Positions 1 through 7,924 of a DNA stretch of 48,541 nucleotides are shown here, piece by piece. The notes below the pieces were generated by a model. That model ran no database searches. It had not been told where the DNA came from and saw only the letters and a program-made list of their open reading frames with translations. The position numbers and the translations under genes are program-made. Origin of the DNA: Nitrospirota bacterium (lineage in GTDB: Bacteria; Nitrospirota; Leptospirillia; Leptospirillales; Leptospirillaceae); contig JAMCWM010000051.1 of assembly GCA_023481175.1 (NCBI GenBank), positions 1-48,541 on the forward strand, read 5' to 3'. How positions within the stretch are numbered: position 1 is the stretch's first letter; each line of letters begins with the position of its first letter.

Positions 1-1
1 A

Positions 2-349
2 AACATACGGGAACTCAGGCATTTCGTCGACCTTTGCCTGAGTCTCTCCCCCGATCCCGTGATTACGGAAATCAACCTGCCGGACTCGATTCGAAAGATT
101 CTTTTCCAGGAGCATTCAATCAAAAGACCTTTGGTCGACGACCGGCTCCCGGAAGGACCGCCAGGAAAAATCGGAGAGACTTTCTCGACGGTCGAAAAGA
201 GCATGATCCAGAAGGTTCTGTTCGATAACCAGGGCCGGATCTCGGAGGCCGCGAAATCGCTTTCCATGAGCCGGATCACCCTGTGGCGGAAAATGAAAAA
301 GTACGGACTGGACCGGCGAAGGCCCTTTTCTCCCCGGGACAAGAGATGA
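2..349 (+). CDS. Sigma-54-dependent response regulator, C-terminal part (5' truncated by window)
   Basis: The reading frame is open from the first bases. It begins with N-I-R-E-L-R, the motif that closes the AAA+ domain of NtrC-type enhancer-binding proteins (usually GNVREL). A linker of about 65 residues follows, then a Fis-type helix-turn-helix (…ISEAAKSLSMSRITLWRKMKKYGL, around residues 80-105 of the visible part). Such proteins bind upstream DNA and use ATP to open sigma-54 promoters. Only about 115 residues are visible, so the receiver or sensor domain and its signal are unknown. An ATG at position 34 and a GTG at position 59 occur near here, but the conserved NIREL upstream shows they are internal or out of frame. 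The next gene, bioD, is about 160 bp away on the same strand; nothing ties the two functionally. Confidence 0.85.
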   Translation, partial: NIRELRHFVDLCLSLSPDPVITEINLPDSIRKILFQEHSIKRPLVDDRLPEGPPGKIGETFSTVEKSMIQKVLFDNQGRISEAAKSLSMSRITLWRKMKKYGLDRRRPFSPRDKR

Positions 350-509
350 CGGTTCCGATCCGGTCCGGGTCGGAACCCCGGAAAGGCTGCGAAGAATGAA
401 AAAGGTAGCAGATAGGTTTGCCTGTCCTGGCAAGGGGTCCGTTTTGGAGGTCCTTGACGAAACTGTCGGAGGCCTGGCCAAACTCTGTCCGTTATCCGGG
501 AGGGAGGGG

Positions 510-1223
510 TTGAGACGTGGCGTCTTTATCACCGGAACCGATACCGGCGTCGGCAAAACCTGGATCGGGACGGCATTGGTGCGTCTTCTTTCCAGGTCTG
601 GGGTGGCGGTGCGTCCGCGCAAGCCTGTGGAATCCGGTTGCCCCGATGGCAACGATGGACTGATTCCTCAGGATGGGGCGGACTACCATGCGGCGACGGG
701 AGGAGGGGAACCCCTGGGGCAGATTAGTCGCTTCCTCTTGCGTGCGGCCCTCTCTCCCGAACGGGCGGCGGCCCTTCAAGACGTGGAGATCCGAATGGAG
801 GATGTCGTCGCGGCTTGCCTCGATGGTGTTCAGGAGAATGATTTTCTGCTGGTGGAAGGGGCGGGCGGGTTCTGCTCCCCATTGACGGCAGACGGTCTGA
901 ACGCGGACCTTGGCATGGTCCTGGGCTTGCCGGTGCTTCTGGTGACGGCGGACCGGCTCGGCGCGATCCATCAGACGCTGGCGACGGCGGAGGCCATCAC
1001 CCGGCGCGGCCTGACCCTGGCTGGCGTGGTTCTCAATGAAGTGACGCCTGTCCAAGACTCCCGGATGGATAATGCCGCCGACCTGTCCCGCTGGCTCGGG
1101 CAGGAGATCATTTCGATCAGGCACTGTCCCGGTCGGGGGATTTCCACCTTGAATCGGCTCTCCACTGGCCTTTCGGGGTTGGCGGGCCGGTTGGTCGAAG
1201 GCTCGAATATGAAAGATGTCTAG
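510..1223 (+). CDS. bioD: Dethiobiotin synthetase BioD
   Basis: BioD is a cytoplasmic ATP-dependent carboxylase that closes the ureido ring of dethiobiotin from 7,8-diaminopelargonate and CO2, the penultimate step of biotin synthesis. The N-terminus holds the P-loop FITGTDTGVGKTWIG. KPVESG follows (substrate-binding Lys), then VEGAGGF, the second conserved BioD motif, and LVTADRLGAIHQTL. I chose the TTG at 510 because it has a purine-rich Shine-Dalgarno (GGGAGGGAGG) just upstream and gives 237 residues, the usual family length. An in-frame ATG at 396 would add 38 residues with no family resemblance. No other biotin gene is visible in the window. Confidence 0.9.
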   Translation: MRRGVFITGTDTGVGKTWIGTALVRLLSRSGVAVRPRKPVESGCPDGNDGLIPQDGADYHAATGGGEPLGQISRFLLRAALSPERAAALQDVEIRMEDVVAACLDGVQENDFLLVEGAGGFCSPLTADGLNADLGMVLGLPVLLVTADRLGAIHQTLATAEAITRRGLTLAGVVLNEVTPVQDSRMDNAADLSRWLGQEIISIRHCPGRGISTLNRLSTGLSGLAGRLVEGSNMKDV

Positions 1224-1265
1224 TCCGCCCGAGAAAAACGAGTCGTCCTCTGGCGGGGGGCTATC

Positions 1266-1294
1266 CGGGTTTTGCGGAAAAAATGCGAAACCCG
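1266..1294 (+). terminator. Hairpin after bioD, terminator-like but without a T tract
   Basis: The arms 1266-1275 and 1285-1294 form a 10-bp stem with one G-T wobble (CGGGTTTTGC against GCGAAACCCG) and a 9-nt A-rich loop. It lies 43 bp after the bioD stop. No run of T follows on either strand, so intrinsic termination is uncertain; it may only protect the 3' end of the transcript. Confidence 0.4.
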
Positions 1295-1439
1295 AACCGG
1301 AGCGCGCTGATATCAGAGACAGGGCCATACCGCCGGTTTCTCCGAAGACATGTCGGAACAGGGACCGGCCTCCGCAAATAACCTCCAGGTCATGCAACGG
1401 AATGACAAACAGGGAAGCATTATTCGTAAAGGCATGCCC

Positions 1440-2510
1440 ATGAATCCGAAAAAACTCCCGGAAGACGACATACAAGCGGCTGTTGTGCTGTTGCGTGCGG
1501 GCGAAACAGTCGCATTTCCGACAGAGACGGTCTATGGCCTTGGGGCCGATGCCAGGAACCCGCTGGCCGTACAAAAAATCTTCTGGATCAAGGGGCGGCC
1601 GGCCGATCACCCGCTGATCGTTCATATTGCCGATGTCTCCCATCTGGATATGTGGGCGGAGAACATTTCCGGAGCGGTATGGCGGCTGGCCGAGAGCTTC
1701 TGGCCGGGTCCCCTGACATTGATCCTGCCACGGCGGAGGGATGTGCCGAAGGATGTAAGCGGCGGTCAGGACACCATCGGCCTTCGCATACCCGATCATC
1801 CGGTCGCGGCCTCGTTGCTGCGCGCCTTCGGCGGAGGAATTGCGGCGCCTTCGGCCAACAGGTTCGGGCGGGTGAGTCCGACCACGGCGCAACACGTGCG
1901 CGACGGCCTGGGATCCAAAGTGGGGATGATTCTGGAGGGGGGGCCGTGCCGCGTCGGCGTGGAATCCACCATCGTCAGTCTGGTGAATGGGAATGCGGTC
2001 CTGTTGCGCCCCGGCGGGATTTCCCTCGAGGAAATCGAAGACACCCTCGGTCAGAAAGTATTCTCAGGCCATTCCGGGTCCGGCAATGCGCGAGTCCCTG
2101 GCATGCTGGCTTCGCATTACGCTCCCGCAACGCCCCTTGAAATCCATCCGGGAAGCCTGTTGGGGCATCGGGCGCTTCAATTGGTCTGGCAGGGCTGCAA
2201 AGTCGCCGTGGTGACATTGCGCGAAGACGGAGAGTGCTTCGAAAGCCGCAGGATCATCACCACTTGTATGCCTCGATCGGCGGCCGAGTACGGGCGCGTG
2301 CTCTATTCGACCCTGCATCGCCTCGACCGGGCCGGTTTCGACCGTCTTCTGATCGAAGCGCCTCCCGTTACGCCCGAATGGCTGGCGGTCAATGACCGGA
2401 TACAGCGAGCCGCTCACGGCACGGTCAAGGGAACTATATCCGGGAAAAAACTCTCCCCTTCCTCAGGGGAGGTGGAGCCAAGTGTCAAGGAGATCTTCAA
2501 GTTTCTGTAA
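1440..2510 (+). CDS. sua5: Sua5-type threonylcarbamoyl-AMP synthase
   Basis: The enzyme makes threonylcarbamoyl-adenylate from threonine, bicarbonate and ATP, the first step of t6A37 modification of ANN-decoding tRNAs. The YrdC domain is clear: GETVAFPTETVYGLGADA near the start, then KGRPADHPLIVHI, GLRIPDHPVA and APSANRFGRVSPTTAQHV. After VGVESTIVSL…LLRPGGIS, a C-terminal extension of about 130 residues includes PGMLASHYAP, the signature linker of two-domain Sua5 as opposed to short TsaC/YrdC. Length 356 aa fits Sua5. Starts at 1434 and 1350 are in frame; 1440 gives the N-terminus most like the family, and no start has a strong Shine-Dalgarno. It stands alone between bioD and the dcw promoter. 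Confidence 0.88.
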   Translation: MNPKKLPEDDIQAAVVLLRAGETVAFPTETVYGLGADARNPLAVQKIFWIKGRPADHPLIVHIADVSHLDMWAENISGAVWRLAESFWPGPLTLILPRRRDVPKDVSGGQDTIGLRIPDHPVAASLLRAFGGGIAAPSANRFGRVSPTTAQHVRDGLGSKVGMILEGGPCRVGVESTIVSLVNGNAVLLRPGGISLEEIEDTLGQKVFSGHSGSGNARVPGMLASHYAPATPLEIHPGSLLGHRALQLVWQGCKVAVVTLREDGECFESRRIITTCMPRSAAEYGRVLYSTLHRLDRAGFDRLLIEAPPVTPEWLAVNDRIQRAAHGTVKGTISGKKLSPSSGEVEPSVKEIFKFL

Positions 2511-2832
2511 CCACTTTGCGCCCTCCCTTCTGTTCATGAGGAACCTCAGTTCTTGGACCTCCTGATTCCTGTCCGGATTTCTGTCTTTATGACACCCGGT
2601 TCTCAATATTCCACACCCTGATCAAGAACCTGAAAACGGCGGGGCCCGACGTGTCCGCAATCGTATCGGGACATCCTCTGAGGGGGAATCGGAAGAGTTG
2701 CCCATGAGGTGAGAAGGAACGAATCAAAGGGAAACGGCGCGTCCTCATTTTTAAGACTGGAGTGCTCCCTTGCCGCTCATGAGGGCTTGGGGACTTTTAA
2801 CACCTTCGAGAGAGAGATCGGTGGGGAAAATA
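2511..2832. other. Non-coding stretch upstream of the dcw promoter
   Basis: About 320 bases between sua5 and the mraZ promoter. No start-plus-RBS ORF with recognisable homology is seen. One plus-strand frame stays open over about 2590-2705 (D-T-R-F-S-I-F-H-T-L-I-K…) and could be an eroded gene fragment, but I do not recognise it. I see no clear intrinsic terminator after sua5. Confidence 0.5.
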
Positions 2833-2860
2833 TTGACAGCCTGAATCCTCCCTCTATAAT
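2833..2860 (+). promoter_or_regulatory. Sigma-70 promoter of the dcw cluster
   Basis: Perfect -35 TTGACA (2833-2838), 16-bp spacer, perfect -10 TATAAT (2855-2860). The predicted start of transcription is about 2867, giving a leader of about 30 nt that consists largely of the MraZ repeats before the mraZ ATG. This is the strongest promoter match in the window and probably drives the cluster at least through murG. Confidence 0.88.
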
Positions 2861-2872
2861 GAGGGGTGAAGA

Positions 2873-2897
2873 GTGGGGAAAGGTGGGGGAGAGTGGA
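2873..2897 (+). promoter_or_regulatory. MraZ operator (three GTGGG boxes with 10-bp period)
   Basis: GTGGG at 2873 and 2883 and GTGGA at 2893 are spaced exactly 10 bp, matching the known MraZ recognition pattern of GTGGG repeats separated by 5 nt. They lie just downstream of the predicted transcription start and overlap the Shine-Dalgarno, ending at the A of the mraZ ATG. Binding here should block the cluster's own transcription, the autorepression known for MraZ. Confidence 0.82.
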
Positions 2898-3340
2898 TGG
2901 GATTTTTCCGCGGACGATTTCTTCATAGCCTGGATGCCAAGGGACGGGTCGCGATTCCCCAGCGCTTTCGCGAGGCGATGGGGGGGAACGAGGACGACCT
3001 TCGTCTTGTCATGACCGTCGATCCCGAAGGATGTCTGGTGGTCTATCCCGAATCCGCCTGGCTCGAACTCGAGCGCAAATGGGAAGAGCTTCCGCAAATG
3101 AACGACGATCTCAGGACCTACCTCCGGTTCATGGTGGGCTGGGCGTCGGAGGGTGTTCTGGACCGCCAGGGACGAATTCTCGTTCCTCCCCCTCTCAGGG
3201 AATATGCCGGCCTTGATCATGAGATCTGGTTTGTCGGCCTTCTCCACAAGTTCGAAATCTGGAACGGAGATCGGTTGGAATCGGCGACAGGTCCGGAGAA
3301 GGTCCGGTCGGTGACCCAAAAACTTTCGGGGCTCTTTTGA
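2897..3340 (+). CDS. mraZ: MraZ, dcw-cluster transcriptional regulator
   Basis: MraZ is a ring-forming DNA-binding protein that represses its own dcw operon. Two tandem AbrB-like SpoVT/MraZ half-domains are visible: FFRGRFLHSLDAKGRVAIPQRFRE near residue 3, then WASEGVLDRQGRILVPPPLREYAGL around residue 80, each with the DxxGR signature. Length is 147 aa, typical of the family. An in-frame GTG at 2873 is part of the first operator repeat and would add non-conserved residues, so the ATG at 2897, next to the purine-rich GGTGGGGGAGAG, is chosen. The stop overlaps the rsmH start. Confidence 0.93.
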   Translation: MGFFRGRFLHSLDAKGRVAIPQRFREAMGGNEDDLRLVMTVDPEGCLVVYPESAWLELERKWEELPQMNDDLRTYLRFMVGWASEGVLDRQGRILVPPPLREYAGLDHEIWFVGLLHKFEIWNGDRLESATGPEKVRSVTQKLSGLF

Positions 3341-4254
3341 GGGAGTCTCCCGAATCTTCTGGCGGGTCGATCCATCGTCCCGTCATGCTCTCGGAAGCCA
3401 TGGACTGGCTTGATGTTCGAGAGGACTGCTGGTATGTCGACGCCAACCTGGGTGGAGGCGGACATTCCCGGGCGATCCTTGAGCGGGGAGGGCGGGTTCT
3501 GGCAATCGACCGTGATCCGGACGCCGTGGCCCGATTCCTGGAGGAATCGGGCGAAGCCTTTTCCGGCCGGTTCCTGGCGATCCATGGAAACAATGCGGAC
3601 ATAGCCATCCATGTGCGGGAGGCCAGAATCAGGGCTTCCGGGATTCTGTTCGACCTGGGATGGTCGACGATCCAGGGGGAGGAGGCAGACCGGGGATTGT
3701 CCTTTTCGGAAGAAGGTCCCCTGGACATGCGGCTGGACCAGACGACAGGAGAGACGGCCGGGGCATTACTCGAGCGCGTTTCGGAATCCGAACTTTCCGA
3801 AATCCTGTCGGAGGGAGACGAACCCCTGGCCCATCCCATTGCCCGGGCGCTCGTCCAGGCAAGGAAGTCCGGGAGACTCCCGCGGACGACGGTCGACCTT
3901 GCCGCCTTCGTTTCAGGAGTTTACTACCGGAAAGGATTTCGTAGGAGCCGAAGACATCCGGCCACCCGGGTTTTCATGGCCCTCCGGATCCGGGTCAACC
4001 GGGAGTATGAAAATCTCGAGCGCTCCCTTGCCGGTTCCCGTCAGGCGCTGGAGGAAGGAGGGGGAAGGCTTCTGGTCCTGACCTTCCACTCGGGGGAGGA
4101 CAGGATCGTGAAGCGGACCTTCAGGCAATGGGTCTCCGAAGAGGCGGCCGACTATCTTTTCCGCAAGTCTCTGCCGCCGGGAAAGGAAGAGGTCCTTCAA
4201 AATCCCCGTTCGCGGAGCGCCAGGATGAGGGGGGTGACCTTTGTCGGAGGCTAG
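3337..4254 (+). CDS. rsmH: 16S rRNA (cytosine(1402)-N(4))-methyltransferase RsmH
   Basis: RsmH (MraW) methylates N4 of C1402 in the ribosomal P site using SAM. It begins with HRPVMLSEAMDWL, has the SAM-binding YVDANLGGGGHSRAIL, LAIDRDPDAV, and ILFDLGWSTIQ where most homologs have DLGVSS. Family blocks GPLDMRLD, TRVFMALRIRVNREYENLE and LTFHSGEDRIVKRTFR follow. At 305 aa it has the usual length. The only start before the conserved N-terminus is TTG 3337, which overlaps the mraZ stop (TTGA), suggesting translational coupling. Confidence 0.93.
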   Translation: MRESPESSGGSIHRPVMLSEAMDWLDVREDCWYVDANLGGGGHSRAILERGGRVLAIDRDPDAVARFLEESGEAFSGRFLAIHGNNADIAIHVREARIRASGILFDLGWSTIQGEEADRGLSFSEEGPLDMRLDQTTGETAGALLERVSESELSEILSEGDEPLAHPIARALVQARKSGRLPRTTVDLAAFVSGVYYRKGFRRSRRHPATRVFMALRIRVNREYENLERSLAGSRQALEEGGGRLLVLTFHSGEDRIVKRTFRQWVSEEAADYLFRKSLPPGKEEVLQNPRSRSARMRGVTFVGG

Positions 4255-4528
4255 CGGAAAATCCTTCTGGGAAAAACGGTCCCTGGCCTTCCTGTTTTTT
4301 GTCTGCGGAATTCTGGGGCTTTTGTTCGCGATGTCCGTCAGCATCGAATCGGTCCGGATAAAGCGCCGCGTGACGGCGCTCAATTCGGAAATCGCCAAGA
4401 GCGAGTCCCGGGAAAAAGAGTTTGAGGAAGAGATGATCGCGCTGACAAGGGAGGCCCGTCTTCGAGGGTATGCCCGGGCGAATCATCTGGAAAGGGCCTT
4501 GCCGGCGGAGGTGCTGTATCTCCCGTAA
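4241..4528 (+). CDS. ftsL: FtsL-like cell division protein
   Basis: A 95-residue bitopic protein with a short basic N-terminus, one transmembrane helix at about residues 15-34 (LAFLFFVCGILGLLFAMSVS) and a charged segment at about 40-70 predicted to form a coiled coil. This is the FtsL/DivIC architecture. FtsL with FtsB and FtsQ links the Z-ring to the FtsWI synthase. Sequence identity in this family is very low, so the call rests on size, topology and position between rsmH and ftsI. The TTG start lies within the end of rsmH (14-bp overlap). Confidence 0.8.
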   Translation: MSEASGKSFWEKRSLAFLFFVCGILGLLFAMSVSIESVRIKRRVTALNSEIAKSESREKEFEEEMIALTREARLRGYARANHLERALPAEVLYLP

Positions 4529-4586
4529 ATCCGACTAACATTCATTCCCGGACGATCTCTTCCGTATCGTCCTGAAGGTCTCCCCG

Positions 4587-6287
4587 ATGAAGAGACGGAC
4601 AACGTTTGCAGTCATCCTTGTCATGGCGGGCTTTGCCGTCATCGTCGGCCGACTCTTCATTCTCCAGGTTCTGGACTCTCCCCTTTACGTCACCCTTTCC
4701 CGGACCGAACGGGAGCGCCTCGCCCTCGTGGAGGGGGCGAGAGGGATGATCCTGTCGGCGGAAGGGCGTCCCCTGGCCGACAACCGGTCCGTTTCAAGTC
4801 TGGCCGCCGACCCCCTCCAGATCAGGAAGTTTGAAAACGTCTCCCTCCTTTCTGTCCAGCTGGCCCCCATTCTCGGGATGACTCCGGGGAGCATCCGGCG
4901 GAAGATCTCGGGCCGGAAACGGTTCGTCTGGATCAAGCACGGGATCACATCGGAGGAATCGCGACGCATCGGAAGAAGGATCCGTGGGCTCTATATCCTG
5001 ACTGAAAAAAGGAGGACCTATCCCTACGGACCCATCTTCCAGTCCGTCGTGGGCCGGGTTCGCTCGGACGGAACGCCTGTTTCCGGACTGGAAAAGGGGT
5101 ACAACCCGTTTCTTAAGGGAAAGAAGGGAAAGATTGTCCGGGAAGTCTCCGCCAGAGGTCGCTCCTATTTCCAGACGGAATCGGCGACCCCGGATGCCCT
5201 GTCGGGAAACACGATCGCGACGACCCTGATTGCGAGTCTTCAGGAATATGCCCAGGACGCCCTTGACGAAGAGGTGCGCTCGGTCGATGCTCAGGGGGGA
5301 ATCGTCGTTGTCATGGATCCCCGGACCGGGGCCGTCCTGGCTCTTGCCACCCGGGTCTCGGGGAGATGGGCTGGTGCGAGTCCGGGCGTTTCGCTCGTCT
5401 ACGAACCGGGCTCGATCTTCAAGCTGGTCACGGCCAGCGCCGCATTGAATGAGCACAGGGTCTCCCCTCGGGATTCCTTTTTTTGCTACAACGGGGCCAT
5501 GCCGATTCCCGGAGGGTTTCTCCATGATGCAGAGCCCTATGGAACTCTGACGCTGGGGGGAATTCTTGCCCACTCGAGCAATATCGGAATTTCGCAGGTG
5601 GCGTTGCGCCTGGGACCCGACAAGTTCGAGCACTATATTCGTGCCTTCGGCTTCGGAGCGCGGACCGGCATCGATTTTCCGGGAGAATCCCGGGGGTTTT
5701 TCCGGGGAAACCGCTACTGGTCCCGTCGTTCCCTCTACACCATCGCCATGGGCCAGGAAATCGGAGTGACACCCATCCAGCTCGTGACGGCAGTCAGCGC
5801 CATCGCCAATGGGGGACGGCTGATGCGTCCCTACATGGTGTCACGGGTGGTGAACCCGGGAGGAAAGGTCCTCTTCGAGCATAAGCCCCAGACCGTCCGG
5901 CGTGTCATCTCCCGGGAGACCTCCCGCACTCTTCTGTCCATGCTGACCGGGGTGGTGGCCCCCGACGGGACGGGTGCGAACGCCGCCATCACAGGTTTCA
6001 ATGTAGCTGGAAAAACGGGAACGGCAGAGGTTTACGATCCGGAAAAGCATGCCTACTCGCGGACCCGGACCGTGGATTCCTTTGTGGGAATCCTCCCTGT
6101 GGACAATCCCCGGCTGGTCGTTCTGGTGGTCGTGATCCAGCCCAAGGGAATTTCCTGGGGAGGAACGGTTGCGGCACCGCTTTTCCGGAAGGTGGCGGAG
6201 ATGGCTCTTGTCCACTTCAGGATCCCCGCCAGCGCGCCGGGGGAAGGCGGAGCCGTGGCCCGGGCCGATCTTCCACGGGTGCGCTGA
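4587..6287 (+). CDS. ftsI: Septal peptidoglycan transpeptidase FtsI (PBP3)
   Basis: This class B penicillin-binding protein cross-links septal peptidoglycan as the partner of FtsW. An N-terminal membrane anchor (about residues 6-26, TFAVILVMAGFAVIVGRLFILQV) precedes the pedestal domain. The transpeptidase motifs are complete: SIFK with nucleophile Ser276, SSN at 330-332 and KTGT starting at Lys476. There are no C-terminal PASTA domains, so it is the FtsI rather than the SpoVD/PBP2x type. Length 566 aa is normal. It follows ftsL by 58 bp and precedes murE by about 100 bp. Confidence 0.94.
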   Translation: MKRRTTFAVILVMAGFAVIVGRLFILQVLDSPLYVTLSRTERERLALVEGARGMILSAEGRPLADNRSVSSLAADPLQIRKFENVSLLSVQLAPILGMTPGSIRRKISGRKRFVWIKHGITSEESRRIGRRIRGLYILTEKRRTYPYGPIFQSVVGRVRSDGTPVSGLEKGYNPFLKGKKGKIVREVSARGRSYFQTESATPDALSGNTIATTLIASLQEYAQDALDEEVRSVDAQGGIVVVMDPRTGAVLALATRVSGRWAGASPGVSLVYEPGSIFKLVTASAALNEHRVSPRDSFFCYNGAMPIPGGFLHDAEPYGTLTLGGILAHSSNIGISQVALRLGPDKFEHYIRAFGFGARTGIDFPGESRGFFRGNRYWSRRSLYTIAMGQEIGVTPIQLVTAVSAIANGGRLMRPYMVSRVVNPGGKVLFEHKPQTVRRVISRETSRTLLSMLTGVVAPDGTGANAAITGFNVAGKTGTAEVYDPEKHAYSRTRTVDSFVGILPVDNPRLVVLVVVIQPKGISWGGTVAAPLFRKVAEMALVHFRIPASAPGEGGAVARADLPRVR

Positions 6288-6388
6288 TCAGAAAAATTGC
6301 CAAAACTGTGCGCTGCGTCATGGGAAACAGGAAGATCTTCGCTTAGAATGACTCCGGGAATTTTGGGACAAATCCACAGGGGGTAAAT

Positions 6389-7924
6389 GTGATCGGCGAC
6401 CGCGCAAAGGAAAGAGGAAGGGAGTGGGCAGGACGATTTCTCCCTCCTCCTGTCCTGGGTAAGCTTCCGGAGAGGCTCTCCGGCCTTTCCGACGATTCGA
6501 GAACGGTGGGCCCGGGGACTCTTTTCATCCTGAGATGCGGGTCCACATACAACGAGCAGCATCTCCGCGAGGCGGTCGACAGGGGAGCCGCCCTTCTGCT
6601 TGTTCCGGAAATCCATCTTTCTTCCGTTGCCCGTCGGCTTGGGGAATGGGGATGCGACATTCCTGTCTGTGCCACGCCCCATATCCAGGAGGCCTCGGGA
6701 ATCATTGCCTCTGCCTGGTGGGACTTTCCCAGCCGGACGTTGTCCATTGTCGGCGTGACCGGAACCAATGGAAAAACGACATCGAGTTTTCTGACCCGGG
6801 AAATCCTCGAGGCGGCAGGAAAGAGAACCGGACTGATCGGAACCGTCTGGTTCGATCTGGGGGACGGGATGGTCGAGGCGCCCCAAACCACCCCGGGAGC
6901 CCTTTTCCTTCAGGAGTCCTTTGCCCGGGGCAGGGAAAACGGGCTTTCGGCAATCTCGATGGAGGTCTCCTCGCATGCTCTCGACCAGGAGAGAGTGGCC
7001 GGAACCCACTTTTCCGCCGTCCATTTCACGAACCTGACCCGGGATCACCTCGACTACCACAAGACCTTCGAGGACTATTTTCTGGCCAAGTCCCGTCTTG
7101 TCTTGTGGACCAATCCCGACGGATCGCAGCCCGGAGCGGTCGTCAATGGCGATGATCCCTACGGAAAGAGGCTTCTGGCCTCCCTCCGGGGAAGCGGGCG
7201 GATGGTTTTGTCTTACGGACACGATCCCTCCTTCGACATTCATCCGGGAACGGTCCGGATCAGCCTCGATGGAATCGAGGGGACGATTCGGCTCCCGGGC
7301 GGTGAGATGCGAATTTCCTCGTCTCTTCCTGGAGATTTCAACCTCCAGAACATGATGGGATCCATCGGGTGCGCCCTGGTTCTGGGGATCGAGATTCCGG
7401 CCATCGAGGCAGGAATCCGGACCCTGGCCGGTGTTCCCGGCCGGTTCGAACGGGTCAATCCCGGCGGACCCTTTGCGGTGATTGTGGACTATGCCCATAC
7501 CGACGATGCCTTGCGGAATATTCTGTCGGCTCTCCGCCCCCTGACGACAGGAAGGATTATTACCGTTTTCGGGTGCGGGGGGGACAGGGATCGAGGAAAG
7601 CGTCCCCGGATGGGAAAGGTGGCCGGCCTTCTTTCGGATCTTGTGATTCTGACCTCGGACAATCCCCGCACGGAAGATCCCGGTTCGATCATGGATGACG
7701 TCGAACCTGGAATCCGAGAAACGGGGAAAACATTCTTCCGCGAGGCTGACCGGAAGAGCGCCATAGGAATGGCGATATCCGCTGCGCGTCCGGGAGATGC
7801 GGTCCTGATTGCCGGGAAGGGACACGAGCCCTACCAGATCCTTGGCAAAACCAGGACCTCCTTCGACGACCGTCTGGTCGCCCGGGAGTTTCTGGCGGGG
7901 GGGAGCAGGAAAACGATGTCATGA
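6389..7924 (+). CDS. murE: UDP-MurNAc-L-Ala-D-Glu:meso-diaminopimelate ligase MurE
   Basis: MurE adds the third residue to the UDP-MurNAc peptide. The ATP loop is IVGVTGTNGKTTSSF near residue 125, followed by ISMEVSSHALDQERV and FTNLTRDHLDYH. The C-terminal DNPR (…LTSDNPRTEDP) is the signature of enzymes that choose meso-diaminopimelate over lysine, so the cell wall should be of the Gram-negative mDAP type. The GTG start is preceded by CAGGGGGT. The stop overlaps the murF ATG by 4 bp. The 101-bp spacer after ftsI holds no strong promoter. Confidence 0.94.
   Translation: MIGDRAKERGREWAGRFLPPPVLGKLPERLSGLSDDSRTVGPGTLFILRCGSTYNEQHLREAVDRGAALLLVPEIHLSSVARRLGEWGCDIPVCATPHIQEASGIIASAWWDFPSRTLSIVGVTGTNGKTTSSFLTREILEAAGKRTGLIGTVWFDLGDGMVEAPQTTPGALFLQESFARGRENGLSAISMEVSSHALDQERVAGTHFSAVHFTNLTRDHLDYHKTFEDYFLAKSRLVLWTNPDGSQPGAVVNGDDPYGKRLLASLRGSGRMVLSYGHDPSFDIHPGTVRISLDGIEGTIRLPGGEMRISSSLPGDFNLQNMMGSIGCALVLGIEIPAIEAGIRTLAGVPGRFERVNPGGPFAVIVDYAHTDDALRNILSALRPLTTGRIITVFGCGGDRDRGKRPRMGKVAGLLSDLVILTSDNPRTEDPGSIMDDVEPGIRETGKTFFREADRKSAIGMAISAARPGDAVLIAGKGHEPYQILGKTRTSFDDRLVAREFLAGGSRKTMS

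Noticed and set aside
1216-1443. 75-codon ORF between bioD and sua5
   Set aside because: No Shine-Dalgarno, no homology, contains the hairpin after bioD; more likely a spacer.
492-1895. 467-codon minus-strand ORF across bioD and sua5
   Set aside because: Both plus-strand genes carry complete family motifs; the antisense product has none.
6053-7825. 590-codon minus-strand ORF across ftsI and murE
   Set aside because: Antisense to murE, whose motifs are intact; composition is typical of shadow frames.
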